A stretch of 64,000 nt of DNA from Woeseiaceae bacterium (GTDB lineage: Bacteria > Pseudomonadota > Gammaproteobacteria > Steroidobacterales > Woeseiaceae). Positions 45,592-53,680 of the stretch are shown here, piece after piece. How positions within the stretch are numbered: position 1 is the stretch's first letter; each line of letters opens with the position of its first letter. The stretch spans positions 62,001-126,000 of the forward strand of contig JANQGQ010000038.1 in the NCBI GenBank assembly GCA_028277185.1. Direction: 5' to 3'. Below the pieces are notes generated by a model. That model did not search any database. It worked only from the letters and a program-made list of their open reading frames with translations, and was not told where the DNA came from. A program made the position numbers and the translations under genes.

Positions 45592-46671
45592 TTGAGCGCC
45601 AGCGAGACCCGGAAATCCAGTGCGATCGTGATGGCGGCTGCCGTCGTAGTGATCATCTACGGCATGCAGTTTGCGAAAGCGCTGCTCGTGCCGTTCCTGC
45701 TTGCGGCCTTCATTGCGCTGATTACGGTACGCCCGATGCTGTGGCTGCAGCAGCGCCGCGTGCCGGCCGTCCTTGCCGCGCTTCTGATCGTGCTGTTCGT
45801 AATGCTGATACTCGCGGTCGTCGGTACGGTCGTCGGCCGGTCCATCGCGGAGTTCACCGCGGCGCTGCCGGGCTATCAGGCCCGGCTCGACCGCATCGTT
45901 GCAGACGTGCTGGCGTTCATGGCGGAGCATCTGAACGGCGACGACTCCATCCAGGACCTGGGCGATCTCATCAACCCCGGCCGCGTGATGGGCTTCGTCA
46001 CAGTCTTCCTGAACGCCATGCGCGGCGTCCTGACGTCCGTGTTCCTGATCTTCTTCACCGTGGTGTTCATCCTGCTCGAGGCGTCGCAGCTGCGAACGAA
46101 GATCGAGGCGGCCTTCGGTGTCGAAGCCGATTTCGAACGGCCGCGGCTGTTTCTGATCAATCTCGGCCGCTACCTGGGGATCAAGACGCTCGTGAGCGTT
46201 GCGACGGGCTTCCTCGCCTGGCTGTTGACGTGGTCCATCGGCCTCGATTTTCCGCTGCTCTGGGGAATGCTCGCGTTTCTCCTGAATTACGTGCCGACCA
46301 TCGGCTCGATCATCGCCGCCGTGCCGGCCATCCTTCTGGCTCTCGTTCAGCTCGGCCCCGCCGAGGCGACCGCGACGATGATCGGCTTTGTGGCGATCAA
46401 CGTCGCCTTCGGCAACTTCATCGAGCCACGCCTGATGGGCTACGGAGTCGGGATTTCGCCGCTCGTCGTCTTTGTCGGTCTGATCTTCTGGTACTGGGTA
46501 TTCGGTCCGGTCGGCATGCTGCTGTCGGTGCCGCTGACCATGGTCGTCAAGCTGCTGCTCGAAACCGACGACGAGACCCGCTGGATCGCGGTGTTACTGG
46601 GCTCGGAGCGCGACGCCGCGCACTCGCTTGCGGACGACGAACGACAGGAGTCAGCGCGGCGGCGGGGCTAA
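45592..46671 (+). CDS. AI-2E family transporter (PerM-like permease)
   Basis: 359 aa with about eight membrane segments. Family marks: FLLAAFIALITVRPMLWLQQ, LSVPLTMVVKLLLE at the end and the central GMLAFLLNYVPTIGSIIAAV followed by GNFIEPRLMGYGVGISPLVV. These proteins are called autoinducer-2 exporters but many act in other ion or drug exchange. The start at TTG 45592 keeps a normal short N-terminus; ATG 45631 is the next choice and would start inside the first helix. Confidence 0.92.
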   Translation: MSASETRKSSAIVMAAAVVVIIYGMQFAKALLVPFLLAAFIALITVRPMLWLQQRRVPAVLAALLIVLFVMLILAVVGTVVGRSIAEFTAALPGYQARLDRIVADVLAFMAEHLNGDDSIQDLGDLINPGRVMGFVTVFLNAMRGVLTSVFLIFFTVVFILLEASQLRTKIEAAFGVEADFERPRLFLINLGRYLGIKTLVSVATGFLAWLLTWSIGLDFPLLWGMLAFLLNYVPTIGSIIAAVPAILLALVQLGPAEATATMIGFVAINVAFGNFIEPRLMGYGVGISPLVVFVGLIFWYWVFGPVGMLLSVPLTMVVKLLLETDDETRWIAVLLGSERDAAHSLADDERQESARRRG

Positions 46672-46682
46672 GGTCTGTCGCT

Positions 46683-47135
46683 TCAGGCGACGTCGTCGAA
46701 GTCGTCGGTTACCGGTTCGCTTTCTTCGATCTGTTCGAGGAGGTTGATCGCGACGGCGACGAAGTCCGAATCTGTGATGATGCCGACGAGTGACTCCCCG
46801 TCGAGGATCGGAAGGCAGCCGATCCGGTACTTTTCGAGGAACAGCGCCGCCTGCCGCAGACTCGCGTCGCGCGATACGGTCGCGACGTCCGTCACCATGA
46901 CGTCGGCTATGCCGATGTCTCGCGCCCGGATACGATCGCCGTCGTCGCGCAGGCTCGAGTCCGAGGCGCGCAGCACGTCGGTCAGCGTCAGAAGGCCGAC
47001 CAGTTTGTTGCCTTCCTCGACAACTGGCAGATGATGAATTCGATTCTCCTGCATTAATTCCCGCGCGTCGGCAAGCGAGGCGGAGGGAGGCAGGGTCTTG
47101 AGCTCTGTGCTCATGACGGCGTCGATGCTGAACAT
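46683..47135 (-). CDS. CBS-domain pair protein
   Basis: 150 aa made of two CBS modules: residues about 1-62 (MSTELKTLPPSASLADAREL, MQENRIHHLPVVEEG, LVGLLTLTD) and about 72-130 (MVTDVATVSRDASLRQAALF, IGCLPILDGESLVGIITDSD). Such stand-alone pairs bind adenosyl ligands and act as energy sensors or regulators of partners. It is convergent with the AI-2E-type gene, only 11 bp away. Target unknown. Confidence 0.92.
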   Translation of the reverse strand: MFSIDAVMSTELKTLPPSASLADARELMQENRIHHLPVVEEGNKLVGLLTLTDVLRASDSSLRDDGDRIRARDIGIADVMVTDVATVSRDASLRQAALFLEKYRIGCLPILDGESLVGIITDSDFVAVAINLLEQIEESEPVTDDFDDVA

Positions 47136-47217
47136 GGCCGCGACCTCGGTGTTGCTGTCTGTTTGCGTTTCAGTCTATGCCTGCGGTTTGCGGGCGCCAT
47201 TACGGGTTATCCCTACT

Positions 47218-47706
47218 TTACGGCGTCGCGCCATGGGGGTCGAGCGGGAGCGCGACCCCGGCTTTGAGCGTCTCCATGACGAAAGTCGAGCTGATGTCGG
47301 CGAATTCGACCTCACGAATCAGGCGCTTATAGATCTGATCGTAGTGGCCGATGTCGCGAGCGACGACCCGCAGCAGGTAGTCGACGTCGCCGCTCATGCG
47401 GTGAAACTCGAGGATCTCGGGAATCGAATCGACGGCCTCCTCGAAGCGCGCGAACCAGGCGTCGCTGTGCTGGCTCGTGCGCACGAGCGCGAACACCGTC
47501 AGGCCGAAGCCCAGGGCTTCCGGATCGAGGAGGGCGACCCGCCCGCGGATCACGCCCGAGTTCTCCAGATCGCGCACCCGCCGCCACACGGCCGACTTGG
47601 ACAGCGCCGTGCGTTCGGCGAGTTCCTGCATCGACAGACCCGCTTCGGACTGGAGAATATTGAGTATCAGGCGGTCTTTTCGGTCCATTTGTTTCGATAT
47701 TTTCAA
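47218..47706 (-). CDS. Lrp/AsnC family transcriptional regulator
   Basis: 162 aa. N-terminal HTH (DRKDRLILNILQSEAGLSMQ, ELAERTALSKSAVWRRVRDL) and C-terminal RAM ligand domain (FHRMSGDVDYLLRVVARDI). ATG 47706 is the track start, but ATG 47688 (MDRKDR) matches the usual family N-terminus better. The intergenic region to its divergent neighbour is AT-rich with dyads, typical of Lrp binding. Effector probably an amino acid. Confidence 0.92.
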   Translation of the reverse strand: MKISKQMDRKDRLILNILQSEAGLSMQELAERTALSKSAVWRRVRDLENSGVIRGRVALLDPEALGFGLTVFALVRTSQHSDAWFARFEEAVDSIPEILEFHRMSGDVDYLLRVVARDIGHYDQIYKRLIREVEFADISSTFVMETLKAGVALPLDPHGATP

Positions 47707-47755
47707 AGAATCGGGAAAATATTCTGAAATATTGCTTCCTGAGTCAATATTTTCG
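47697..47755. promoter_or_regulatory. AT-rich dyad region, probable Lrp operator
   Basis: ATATTTTC (47697-47704), 10-base spacer, GAAAATAT (47715-47722), followed by further AATATT-containing pieces to about 47755. It is far richer in A/T than its surroundings and lies between the Lrp gene and the divergent DUF6356 gene. Confidence 0.55.
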
Positions 47756-47810
47756 AACGATTGCCGACGCTGGTTCAGGCAAAATCCTGATAAGCAATGT
47801 GGAGTTAGCG

Positions 47811-48065
47811 ATGGGCCTGAAAGCCAAATTCACCGAGCATCCGGCGACCGTCGGCGAGAGCTACGGCGAGCATTTCGTTTCGGCCATGGGTTTCAGCGTC
47901 GCGATGCTCCGGGCGGCATTCTGCTGCGCCGTGCACGCGGTCCTGCCGTTCCTGTTCGTCAAGACCGGGAGCGAGTGCATCACCGAGCTCCACGATCGCA
48001 TGGTCACGAACCGCAGCAAGCTCGGCGCCAGGGAAGCGGTTCGCAGCGACGCCCTCCCGGGCTGA
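47811..48065 (+). CDS. DUF6356 family protein
   Basis: 84 aa. The family pattern is FTEHPATVGESYGEHFVSAM, then a hydrophobic stretch AFCCAVHAVLPFLFVKTGS and a final TELHDRM. One central membrane-like segment. ATG 47811 has GGAG six bases upstream. It is divergent from the Lrp gene and is the first rightward gene before the sulfotransferase operon, 53 bp away. Function unknown. Confidence 0.82.
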   Translation: MGLKAKFTEHPATVGESYGEHFVSAMGFSVAMLRAAFCCAVHAVLPFLFVKTGSECITELHDRMVTNRSKLGAREAVRSDALPG

Positions 48066-48118
48066 ATACTTGTAAGATCGAAGAACCGGCGCGCGGCGGC
48101 GCGCCGGCGGTATTTCGC

Positions 48119-49723
48119 ATGCACGCTACCGATCTTCCATCGTCCTCCTGGCTCAGGGACACACTCCAACAAGGCTTCGATGCGCTCAACGCGGGTCGCG
48201 TACAGCAGGCGTCGGAGTTCGCTCGTCGGGCCGTTGCGGCCAGACAGGATCTGCCCGAGGCCCATTTCCTCGTCGGTCTCATCGCACTGACGACGCACCA
48301 GCATCGCACGGCCGTCGAGGCGTTCGGGTCGGTGACCCGCCTGGTGCCGGAACACGCGGCGGCGTGGGCGCAGCTTGCGCGCCTGTTCGCGATCGCGGGC
48401 CATCTCGTCGCCGCGGACGAGGCGCTGGCCGAGGCCGTCAGATACGACAGCGGCGACCCGGCGGTCGCGGATCTCATGGGCATCGTCTGCTCGCTGCTCG
48501 GGGATCAGGAAGCGGCCGCGCGGCAGTTTGCGCGCGCGACCGAGGCGGCCCCGGACAACGTCGCCTACCTCGTCAATCGGGCGAACTCGGCGACGTATCT
48601 TGGCGAACTCGACCACGCGGAGCTCTGTCTCGGGAAAGCGCTCGAGCTTGCGCCTGACAGCGCTCAGGCACACTGGATTCTCTCCGGTCTTAGAACCGCC
48701 GCCGACGATAGTCACGTCCGGGAACTCGAGCGGCTGCTGACCAGGCCGCGGCTCGCGCCAACGTCCCGGGCTTTCCTTTGCTACGCGCTCGGTAAGGAGC
48801 TCGAGGATCTCGGGCGCTGGCCGGCGGCCTTCAGAGCTTACGCCGCCGGGGCCGAAGCGCGGCGGTCCGTGATCCACTACGACGAGCCCGCTGAGACCGC
48901 CATGTTCGACCTGCTGGAGCGACGCTACGACCGCGCATGGCTCGACGCACGGACCGGGGGCGCGGCAACGAACGCGCCCGTATTCGTCTTAGGACAGCCG
49001 CGTACCGGGACGACGCTGGTAGAGCGTATCCTGAGCGCTCATCCGGACGTGCACTCCGCCGGCGAACTTCGGCAGTTCGGCAACGCGGTGCGGAGGCTGA
49101 GCGGCTACCGCGGGCCGGGGCGCTTCTCCGCCGAACTCATGCGGGATGCGCTGAGCCTCGAGCCGCGCGCTCTCGGCGAAGCCTACGCCACTTCGGCCGC
49201 GCCGCTTGCCGGGACCCGGTCCCGGTTCGTCGACAAGCTGCCGCAGAACTACCTGTATCTGCCGCTGATACTCGCGGCACTGCCGAACGCCAAAATCGTC
49301 CACGTCCGGAGGCATCCGATGGACGCCTGCCTCGCGAGTTTCAGGCAACTCTTCGCGGACGCTTATCCGCATTCCTACGATCTTCGCGAGATGGGCAGGC
49401 ATCATGCACGGTACCGGGCGTTGATGGCCCACTACCGACGCGAATTCGGCGATCGGTTTTTCGAGATCGACTACGAGACCGTCGCCGCGGACCCCGGTTC
49501 GGCTGCGCGGGCGCTGATCGGCTACCTCGGGCTGGCGTGGAGCGATGCCTGTCTCGATTTCCACAGGCAAGAGGCCGCCGTGACGACGGCAAGCGCGGTA
49601 CAGGTTCGCGAGCCGGCGCACACGCGTTCGATAGGCCGCTGGCTCCGCTATCGGGAGGAGCTCACGCCGCTGGTGAACGAGTTGCGGGCCTGTGGGGTCG
49701 AATTTGCAGTACCCAATACATAG
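48119..49723 (+). CDS. TPR-containing sulfotransferase
   Basis: 534 aa. The N-terminal half (about residues 13-270) is a TPR array (ALNAGRVQQASEFARRAVAA, AAWAQLARLFAIAGHLVAAD, NRANSATYLGELDHAELCLG). The C-terminal half is a sulfotransferase domain: the 5'-phosphosulfate loop GQPRTGTTLVERIL begins at residue 292, and the 3'-phosphate motif HVRRHPMDACLASFRQLF begins at residue 395. PAPS-dependent sulfation of a lipid, glycan or protein is expected. It starts at ATG 48119; the upstream frame is not coding. The LolA-like gene follows after 9 bp, so it belongs to the envelope operon. Confidence 0.9.
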   Translation: MHATDLPSSSWLRDTLQQGFDALNAGRVQQASEFARRAVAARQDLPEAHFLVGLIALTTHQHRTAVEAFGSVTRLVPEHAAAWAQLARLFAIAGHLVAADEALAEAVRYDSGDPAVADLMGIVCSLLGDQEAAARQFARATEAAPDNVAYLVNRANSATYLGELDHAELCLGKALELAPDSAQAHWILSGLRTAADDSHVRELERLLTRPRLAPTSRAFLCYALGKELEDLGRWPAAFRAYAAGAEARRSVIHYDEPAETAMFDLLERRYDRAWLDARTGGAATNAPVFVLGQPRTGTTLVERILSAHPDVHSAGELRQFGNAVRRLSGYRGPGRFSAELMRDALSLEPRALGEAYATSAAPLAGTRSRFVDKLPQNYLYLPLILAALPNAKIVHVRRHPMDACLASFRQLFADAYPHSYDLREMGRHHARYRALMAHYRREFGDRFFEIDYETVAADPGSAARALIGYLGLAWSDACLDFHRQEAAVTTASAVQVREPAHTRSIGRWLRYREELTPLVNELRACGVEFAVPNT

Positions 49724-49732
49724 ACTCACGGT

Positions 49733-50503
49733 ATGACGACCAGCCACCGCATGTCTCTTCCCGCGCTTGCCGGCACGATCCTGCTGGCGGCCGTACCCGC
49801 CTTCGCATCCGAAACGCCCAGCGCCGACGACATCGTTCGGGCGGCGGTCGACCAGTGGCGCGGCCTGTCTTCGCAGAGCGAAGTGACGATGACGATCCGC
49901 CGTCCGGACTGGGAGCGTACGATGACGATGGAGGCGTGGACGAAGGGCGACGAACGCTCGCTCGTCCGGGTGACCGCGCCCGCGCGGGATCGGGGGAACG
50001 GTACGCTCACGAACGACAACAACATGTGGAGCTTCTCGCCGAAGGTCAACCGGGTCATCAAGATCCCGTCCTCGATGATGAGTCAGAGCTGGATGGGCTC
50101 GGACTTTTCCAACAAGGACGTCGCGCGCACCAACGACATCATCGATCAGTACACGCACACCCTCCTGGATACCCGCGTGGATGGCGATACGACGGTCTAC
50201 GAGATCGAGTCCGTGCCGCTCGAGGAAGCGGCGGTCGTCTGGGGGCGGGAAGTACTGTTGATACGCGACGACTACGTCATCGCCGAGCATCGCTTTTACG
50301 ATCAGGACAACGAGCTCGTCAAAACCCTGACCTCGCTCGAGATCGGCGAGCTCGGCGGCCGCATGGTGGCCTTAAGGCAGCGCATGCAGAGCGTCGATAC
50401 GGCCGACGAGTGGACCGAGATCGCGGTCCTGTCCGCGGCGTACGACATCGAGCTTCCGGACAATCTGTTCACGCTGTCCAATCTGCGTAATCCCCGGGAC
50501 TGA
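49733..50503 (+). CDS. LolA-like outer membrane lipoprotein-sorting protein
   Basis: 256 aa. Signal peptide to about residue 25 (AAVPAFA), then the LolA/DUF4292-like half-barrel: SQSEVTMTIRRPDWERTMTM, GTLTNDNNMWSFSPKVNRVI and KIPSSMMSQSWMGSDFSNKD. This COG2834 protein differs from the cell-envelope LolA by its long N-terminal strand set and probably carries a hydrophobic cargo across the periplasm. The permease gene starts 2 bp after its stop, so the two are co-translated. Confidence 0.88.
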   Translation: MTTSHRMSLPALAGTILLAAVPAFASETPSADDIVRAAVDQWRGLSSQSEVTMTIRRPDWERTMTMEAWTKGDERSLVRVTAPARDRGNGTLTNDNNMWSFSPKVNRVIKIPSSMMSQSWMGSDFSNKDVARTNDIIDQYTHTLLDTRVDGDTTVYEIESVPLEEAAVVWGREVLLIRDDYVIAEHRFYDQDNELVKTLTSLEIGELGGRMVALRQRMQSVDTADEWTEIAVLSAAYDIELPDNLFTLSNLRNPRD

Positions 50504-50505
50504 CC

Positions 50506-51732
50506 GTGCCTATCGAAGTCCGACTGGCGTGGCGAAATCTCTGGCGTCAGCCGAAGCGCACGCTGCTCACCACCGGCGCCATGGTGTTCTCGAACGTGCT
50601 GCTCGTGTTCATGATTTCGCTCCAGGTCGGCATGTATGGCCTGATGATTGAGAACGGCCTGAAGGTATTCACGGGCCACCTGCAGGTGCAGGCTCCCGGG
50701 TACATCGACGATGCGAAGATGCGGCTGGTCGTGCCGGATGCGGTGGCGCTTGCCGGTAAGCTGCGCGACGTGGACGGCATATCCGCCGCGGCGCGCGGCA
50801 GTACCTTCGCTCTGGCCTCGAGCGAGGATCGCACCTACGGCATGGCCGTCATGGGCGTCGAGCCGGACCATGAGCCGGACGTGTCGAGCCTGCCGGGTCT
50901 GATCGGCGCCGGGCGCTATCTCGACGCCGCCGATGCGGCGGAGATCGTGATCGGCAAGCGGCTGGCGAGAAACCTCAAGGTGGATGTCGGCGACGAACTG
51001 ACGCTGCTCGGCAGCGGTCTCGACGGATCGTTCGCAGCGACCGTGGTCACGATTGCCGGTTTGTTCGAGACGGGCATCCCGGATATCGATCGCGGCATCG
51101 GGGCACTCCCAATCGGGCACTTCCAGGACGTGTTCTACATGGGCGACGCCGCGCACATGATCGTGGCCGTCGCGCCCTCGCTCGAAGCCGTGCCGGCGGC
51201 GGTCGCCGCGGTCGAATCGCAGTTGCCCGCGGACGGCGAACTCGTCGTGCACGACTGGGATGCGCTGGTCCCCGAGCTGCGCCAGTCGATCAACGCCGAT
51301 CTGGGCGGCGCCCTGTTCATGTACGGCGTGCTGGTCGTGCTGGTCGCGTTCAGCGTGCTGAACACGCAGCTCATGTCGGTGCTCGAGCGAACCCGCGAAT
51401 TCGGCATCGTCATGGCGCTCGGCCTCAAACCCGGGCGGCTCGGCCGGCTCGTCCTGCTCGAAGCGGCGCTGATGGGTCTGATCGGCGTTTTCGCGGGTGC
51501 GTTTCTCGGCGGACTGCTGACGCTGTACTTCTCGGTAAACGGCTTCACGTACCCGGGGCTCGAGGAGATGGCCGCTCAGTTCAATCTGCCCGGCCGGCTG
51601 CATCCGGAGGTGACCCTCCTGTCTTTGTTCGCCGGACCGCTCGTCGTCTTCGCGTTTACGCTGCTTGCGACCGCGTATCCCGCGTTCCGGCTGCGGCGGC
51701 TCAAGCCCGTCGAAGCGATGCGGGCCGCCTGA
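50506..51732 (+). CDS. LolC/E-like ABC permease 1
   Basis: 408 aa FtsX/MacB-type permease with four helices: one after RLAWRNLWRQPKRTLLTTGA, then a periplasmic core of about 200 residues and three C-terminal helices (LFMYGVLVVLVAFSVLNTQL, VLERTREFGIVMALGLKPG, FAGPLVVFAFTLLATAYPAF). The start is GTG 50506. It overlaps permease 2 by one base (TGATG), so both form a heterodimer with the downstream ATPase, like LolCDE. Confidence 0.92.
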   Translation: MPIEVRLAWRNLWRQPKRTLLTTGAMVFSNVLLVFMISLQVGMYGLMIENGLKVFTGHLQVQAPGYIDDAKMRLVVPDAVALAGKLRDVDGISAAARGSTFALASSEDRTYGMAVMGVEPDHEPDVSSLPGLIGAGRYLDAADAAEIVIGKRLARNLKVDVGDELTLLGSGLDGSFAATVVTIAGLFETGIPDIDRGIGALPIGHFQDVFYMGDAAHMIVAVAPSLEAVPAAVAAVESQLPADGELVVHDWDALVPELRQSINADLGGALFMYGVLVVLVAFSVLNTQLMSVLERTREFGIVMALGLKPGRLGRLVLLEAALMGLIGVFAGAFLGGLLTLYFSVNGFTYPGLEEMAAQFNLPGRLHPEVTLLSLFAGPLVVFAFTLLATAYPAFRLRRLKPVEAMRAA

Positions 51733-52970
51733 TGTCGACTACGCTTACGGTCTCCGCGGCTCTTGCCTGGCGCAATCTCTGGCGCAACCATCGGCGTACG
51801 CTGATCATGCTCAGCGCGATCAGCGTCGGGACCTGGGCCATGATTTTTCTGACCGCGCTGACTCAGGGCATGGTGACCGACATGGTGCGGCAGGGGCTGG
51901 CGGTCCTCCCGGGCCATGCGCAGGCGCATCACCCCGCGTTTCGCGACGATCCGAACATCGTCAACCTGCTGCCGATCCCGGACAGCGAGCTCGAGTCGCG
52001 GCTCGTCGGCGGTGACTTCGTGGCGTGGTCCACGCGCATCAACGTACCCGCCTTCGTTGCCAGCGAGCGGGAAACGCGTGGCGTGACGCTCCTCGGCATC
52101 GATCCGGCCCGCGAGCGCGACTTCACGTTCGTGGAGCTGGACACGATCGACGGGCGCTTCCTCGAAACCGCGGACGACACCGGTGTCGTGATCGGCCGCA
52201 AGCTGGCGGAGACGCTCGAGACCCGGGTCGGCAAGCGCATTGTCGTGATGAGTCAAAGTCCCGACAACGAGGTCGCGGACCGGGGTTTCCGCGTCGTCGG
52301 CGTATTTCGTGCCGAGCTTCCGTCCCAGGAGGAGGACTATGTCTTCGTCGGCAAGGCCACCGTCCAGAAGCTCCTGGGCGTGCCCGATCGCGTGACGGAG
52401 GCCGTCGTGTTCGGCAACGACTTTCGGAATCCCGAGCCGGTCCTCGGTCAGCTCGAAGGTTTCGTTTCAGCCGACGGCGTCACGGCGCAGTCCTGGAAGG
52501 ATCTCGACGTCTACCTCAGCACTACGCTGGCCGCCATGGACGGCTTCGTCCTGGTCTGGGTAATCGTCATATTCCTGGCCCTCTCGTTCGGGCTCGTCAA
52601 CACGCTGCTCATGGCCGTGTTCGAGCGAATCAGGGAGATCGGCGTCATGCTTGCGCTGGGTGTCAAACCGGCCGCGATTCTGCTGCAGATCGTTCTCGAA
52701 TCGATGCTTCTGCTCGGTATCGGGCTTCTGATCGGCAACCTCCTGGCGTTCGCAAGCGTCGAGCTCATCAGCGACGGCATCGACATCTCCATGGTGGCTG
52801 ACGGCATGGAGATGATGGGAGCCACCAGCCGCCTGGTGCCGGATCTGAGGATGCAGGACGTCGTGCTTGCGAACGGCGTCGTGCTGCTGCTCGGTTTCTT
52901 CGCAAGCCTCTCACCTGCCTGGCGCGCGTCGCGCTACGAGCCCGTCGAGGCCATTACCACAGTGCAATAA
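51732..52970 (+). CDS. LolC/E-like ABC permease 2
   Basis: 412 aa, homologous to permease 1 in layout: ALAWRNLWRNHRRTLIMLSA helix 1, a periplasmic core, then LSFGLVNTLLMAVFERIREI, GVMLALGVKPAAILLQIVLE and a last helix near VLLLGFFASLSPAWRAS. It ends 17 bp before the ATPase gene. The shared W-R-N-L-W-R start with permease 1 points to a gene duplication. Confidence 0.92.
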   Translation: MSTTLTVSAALAWRNLWRNHRRTLIMLSAISVGTWAMIFLTALTQGMVTDMVRQGLAVLPGHAQAHHPAFRDDPNIVNLLPIPDSELESRLVGGDFVAWSTRINVPAFVASERETRGVTLLGIDPARERDFTFVELDTIDGRFLETADDTGVVIGRKLAETLETRVGKRIVVMSQSPDNEVADRGFRVVGVFRAELPSQEEDYVFVGKATVQKLLGVPDRVTEAVVFGNDFRNPEPVLGQLEGFVSADGVTAQSWKDLDVYLSTTLAAMDGFVLVWVIVIFLALSFGLVNTLLMAVFERIREIGVMLALGVKPAAILLQIVLESMLLLGIGLLIGNLLAFASVELISDGIDISMVADGMEMMGATSRLVPDLRMQDVVLANGVVLLLGFFASLSPAWRASRYEPVEAITTVQ

Positions 52971-52987
52971 AGCTAAAGGTGCAATAG

Positions 52988-53680
52988 ATGACCGCAGTCC
53001 GCTGCATCGACCTGTGCAAGACCTACCGCCAGGGCGAAGAAGACATCAAGGCGCTCGACCACGTGAGTATCGACATCGAGTCGGGGGATATCGTCTGTCT
53101 GTCGGCGCCGTCCGGCGGCGGTAAAACCACGCTCCTGAATTCGATCGGCGGGCTCGACCGGCCCGACAGCGGGGAGATTTACATCGCCGGCCAGCGTATC
53201 GACACGCTCTCGAAGTCCGGACTCGCCGAACTCAGGCTGAACCATATCGGTTTCGTGTTTCAGGCCTACAACCTGATTCCCGTTCTCACCGCCAGCGAGA
53301 ACATCGAGTTCGTGATGCAGGTACAGGGCCGTTCGCGGGGCGAGCGCCGCGACAAGTCCGAGGAGATTCTCGCGGAAGTGGGCCTCGCCGGCATGGGCGA
53401 CCGGCGTCCCGCCGAGATGTCCGGCGGTCAGCAGCAGCGGGTTGCCGTCGCCAGGGCGATCGTGTCGCGACCGACCCTCGTCCTCGCCGACGAGCCGACC
53501 GCGAACCTTGACTCGAAGACCTCGGACGAGCTCATGGAGCTGTTCATCCGGCTCAACGAAACCCACGGCAGCACCTTCGTGATCGCGACGCACGACCAGC
53601 GCGTCATGGGCTATGCGCGCCGGCTCGTGAAGATGCTCGACGGCCGGATCGTCGATGATATCGATCAGCAAGCCGCCTAG
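52988..53680 (+). CDS. LolD-like ABC ATPase
   Basis: 230 aa. Walker A SAPSGGGKTTLL, Q-loop FVFQAYNLIP, signature [16 protein letters not shown], Walker B LVLADEPTANLDS, switch His IATHDQRV. The Gly-rich Walker A has one extra Gly, a modest variant. It energises the two permeases just upstream and overlaps the start of the barrel gene by 26 bp, so the barrel is coupled to it. Confidence 0.94.
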   Translation: MTAVRCIDLCKTYRQGEEDIKALDHVSIDIESGDIVCLSAPSGGGKTTLLNSIGGLDRPDSGEIYIAGQRIDTLSKSGLAELRLNHIGFVFQAYNLIPVLTASENIEFVMQVQGRSRGERRDKSEEILAEVGLAGMGDRRPAEMSGGQQQRVAVARAIVSRPTLVLADEPTANLDSKTSDELMELFIRLNETHGSTFVIATHDQRVMGYARRLVKMLDGRIVDDIDQQAA

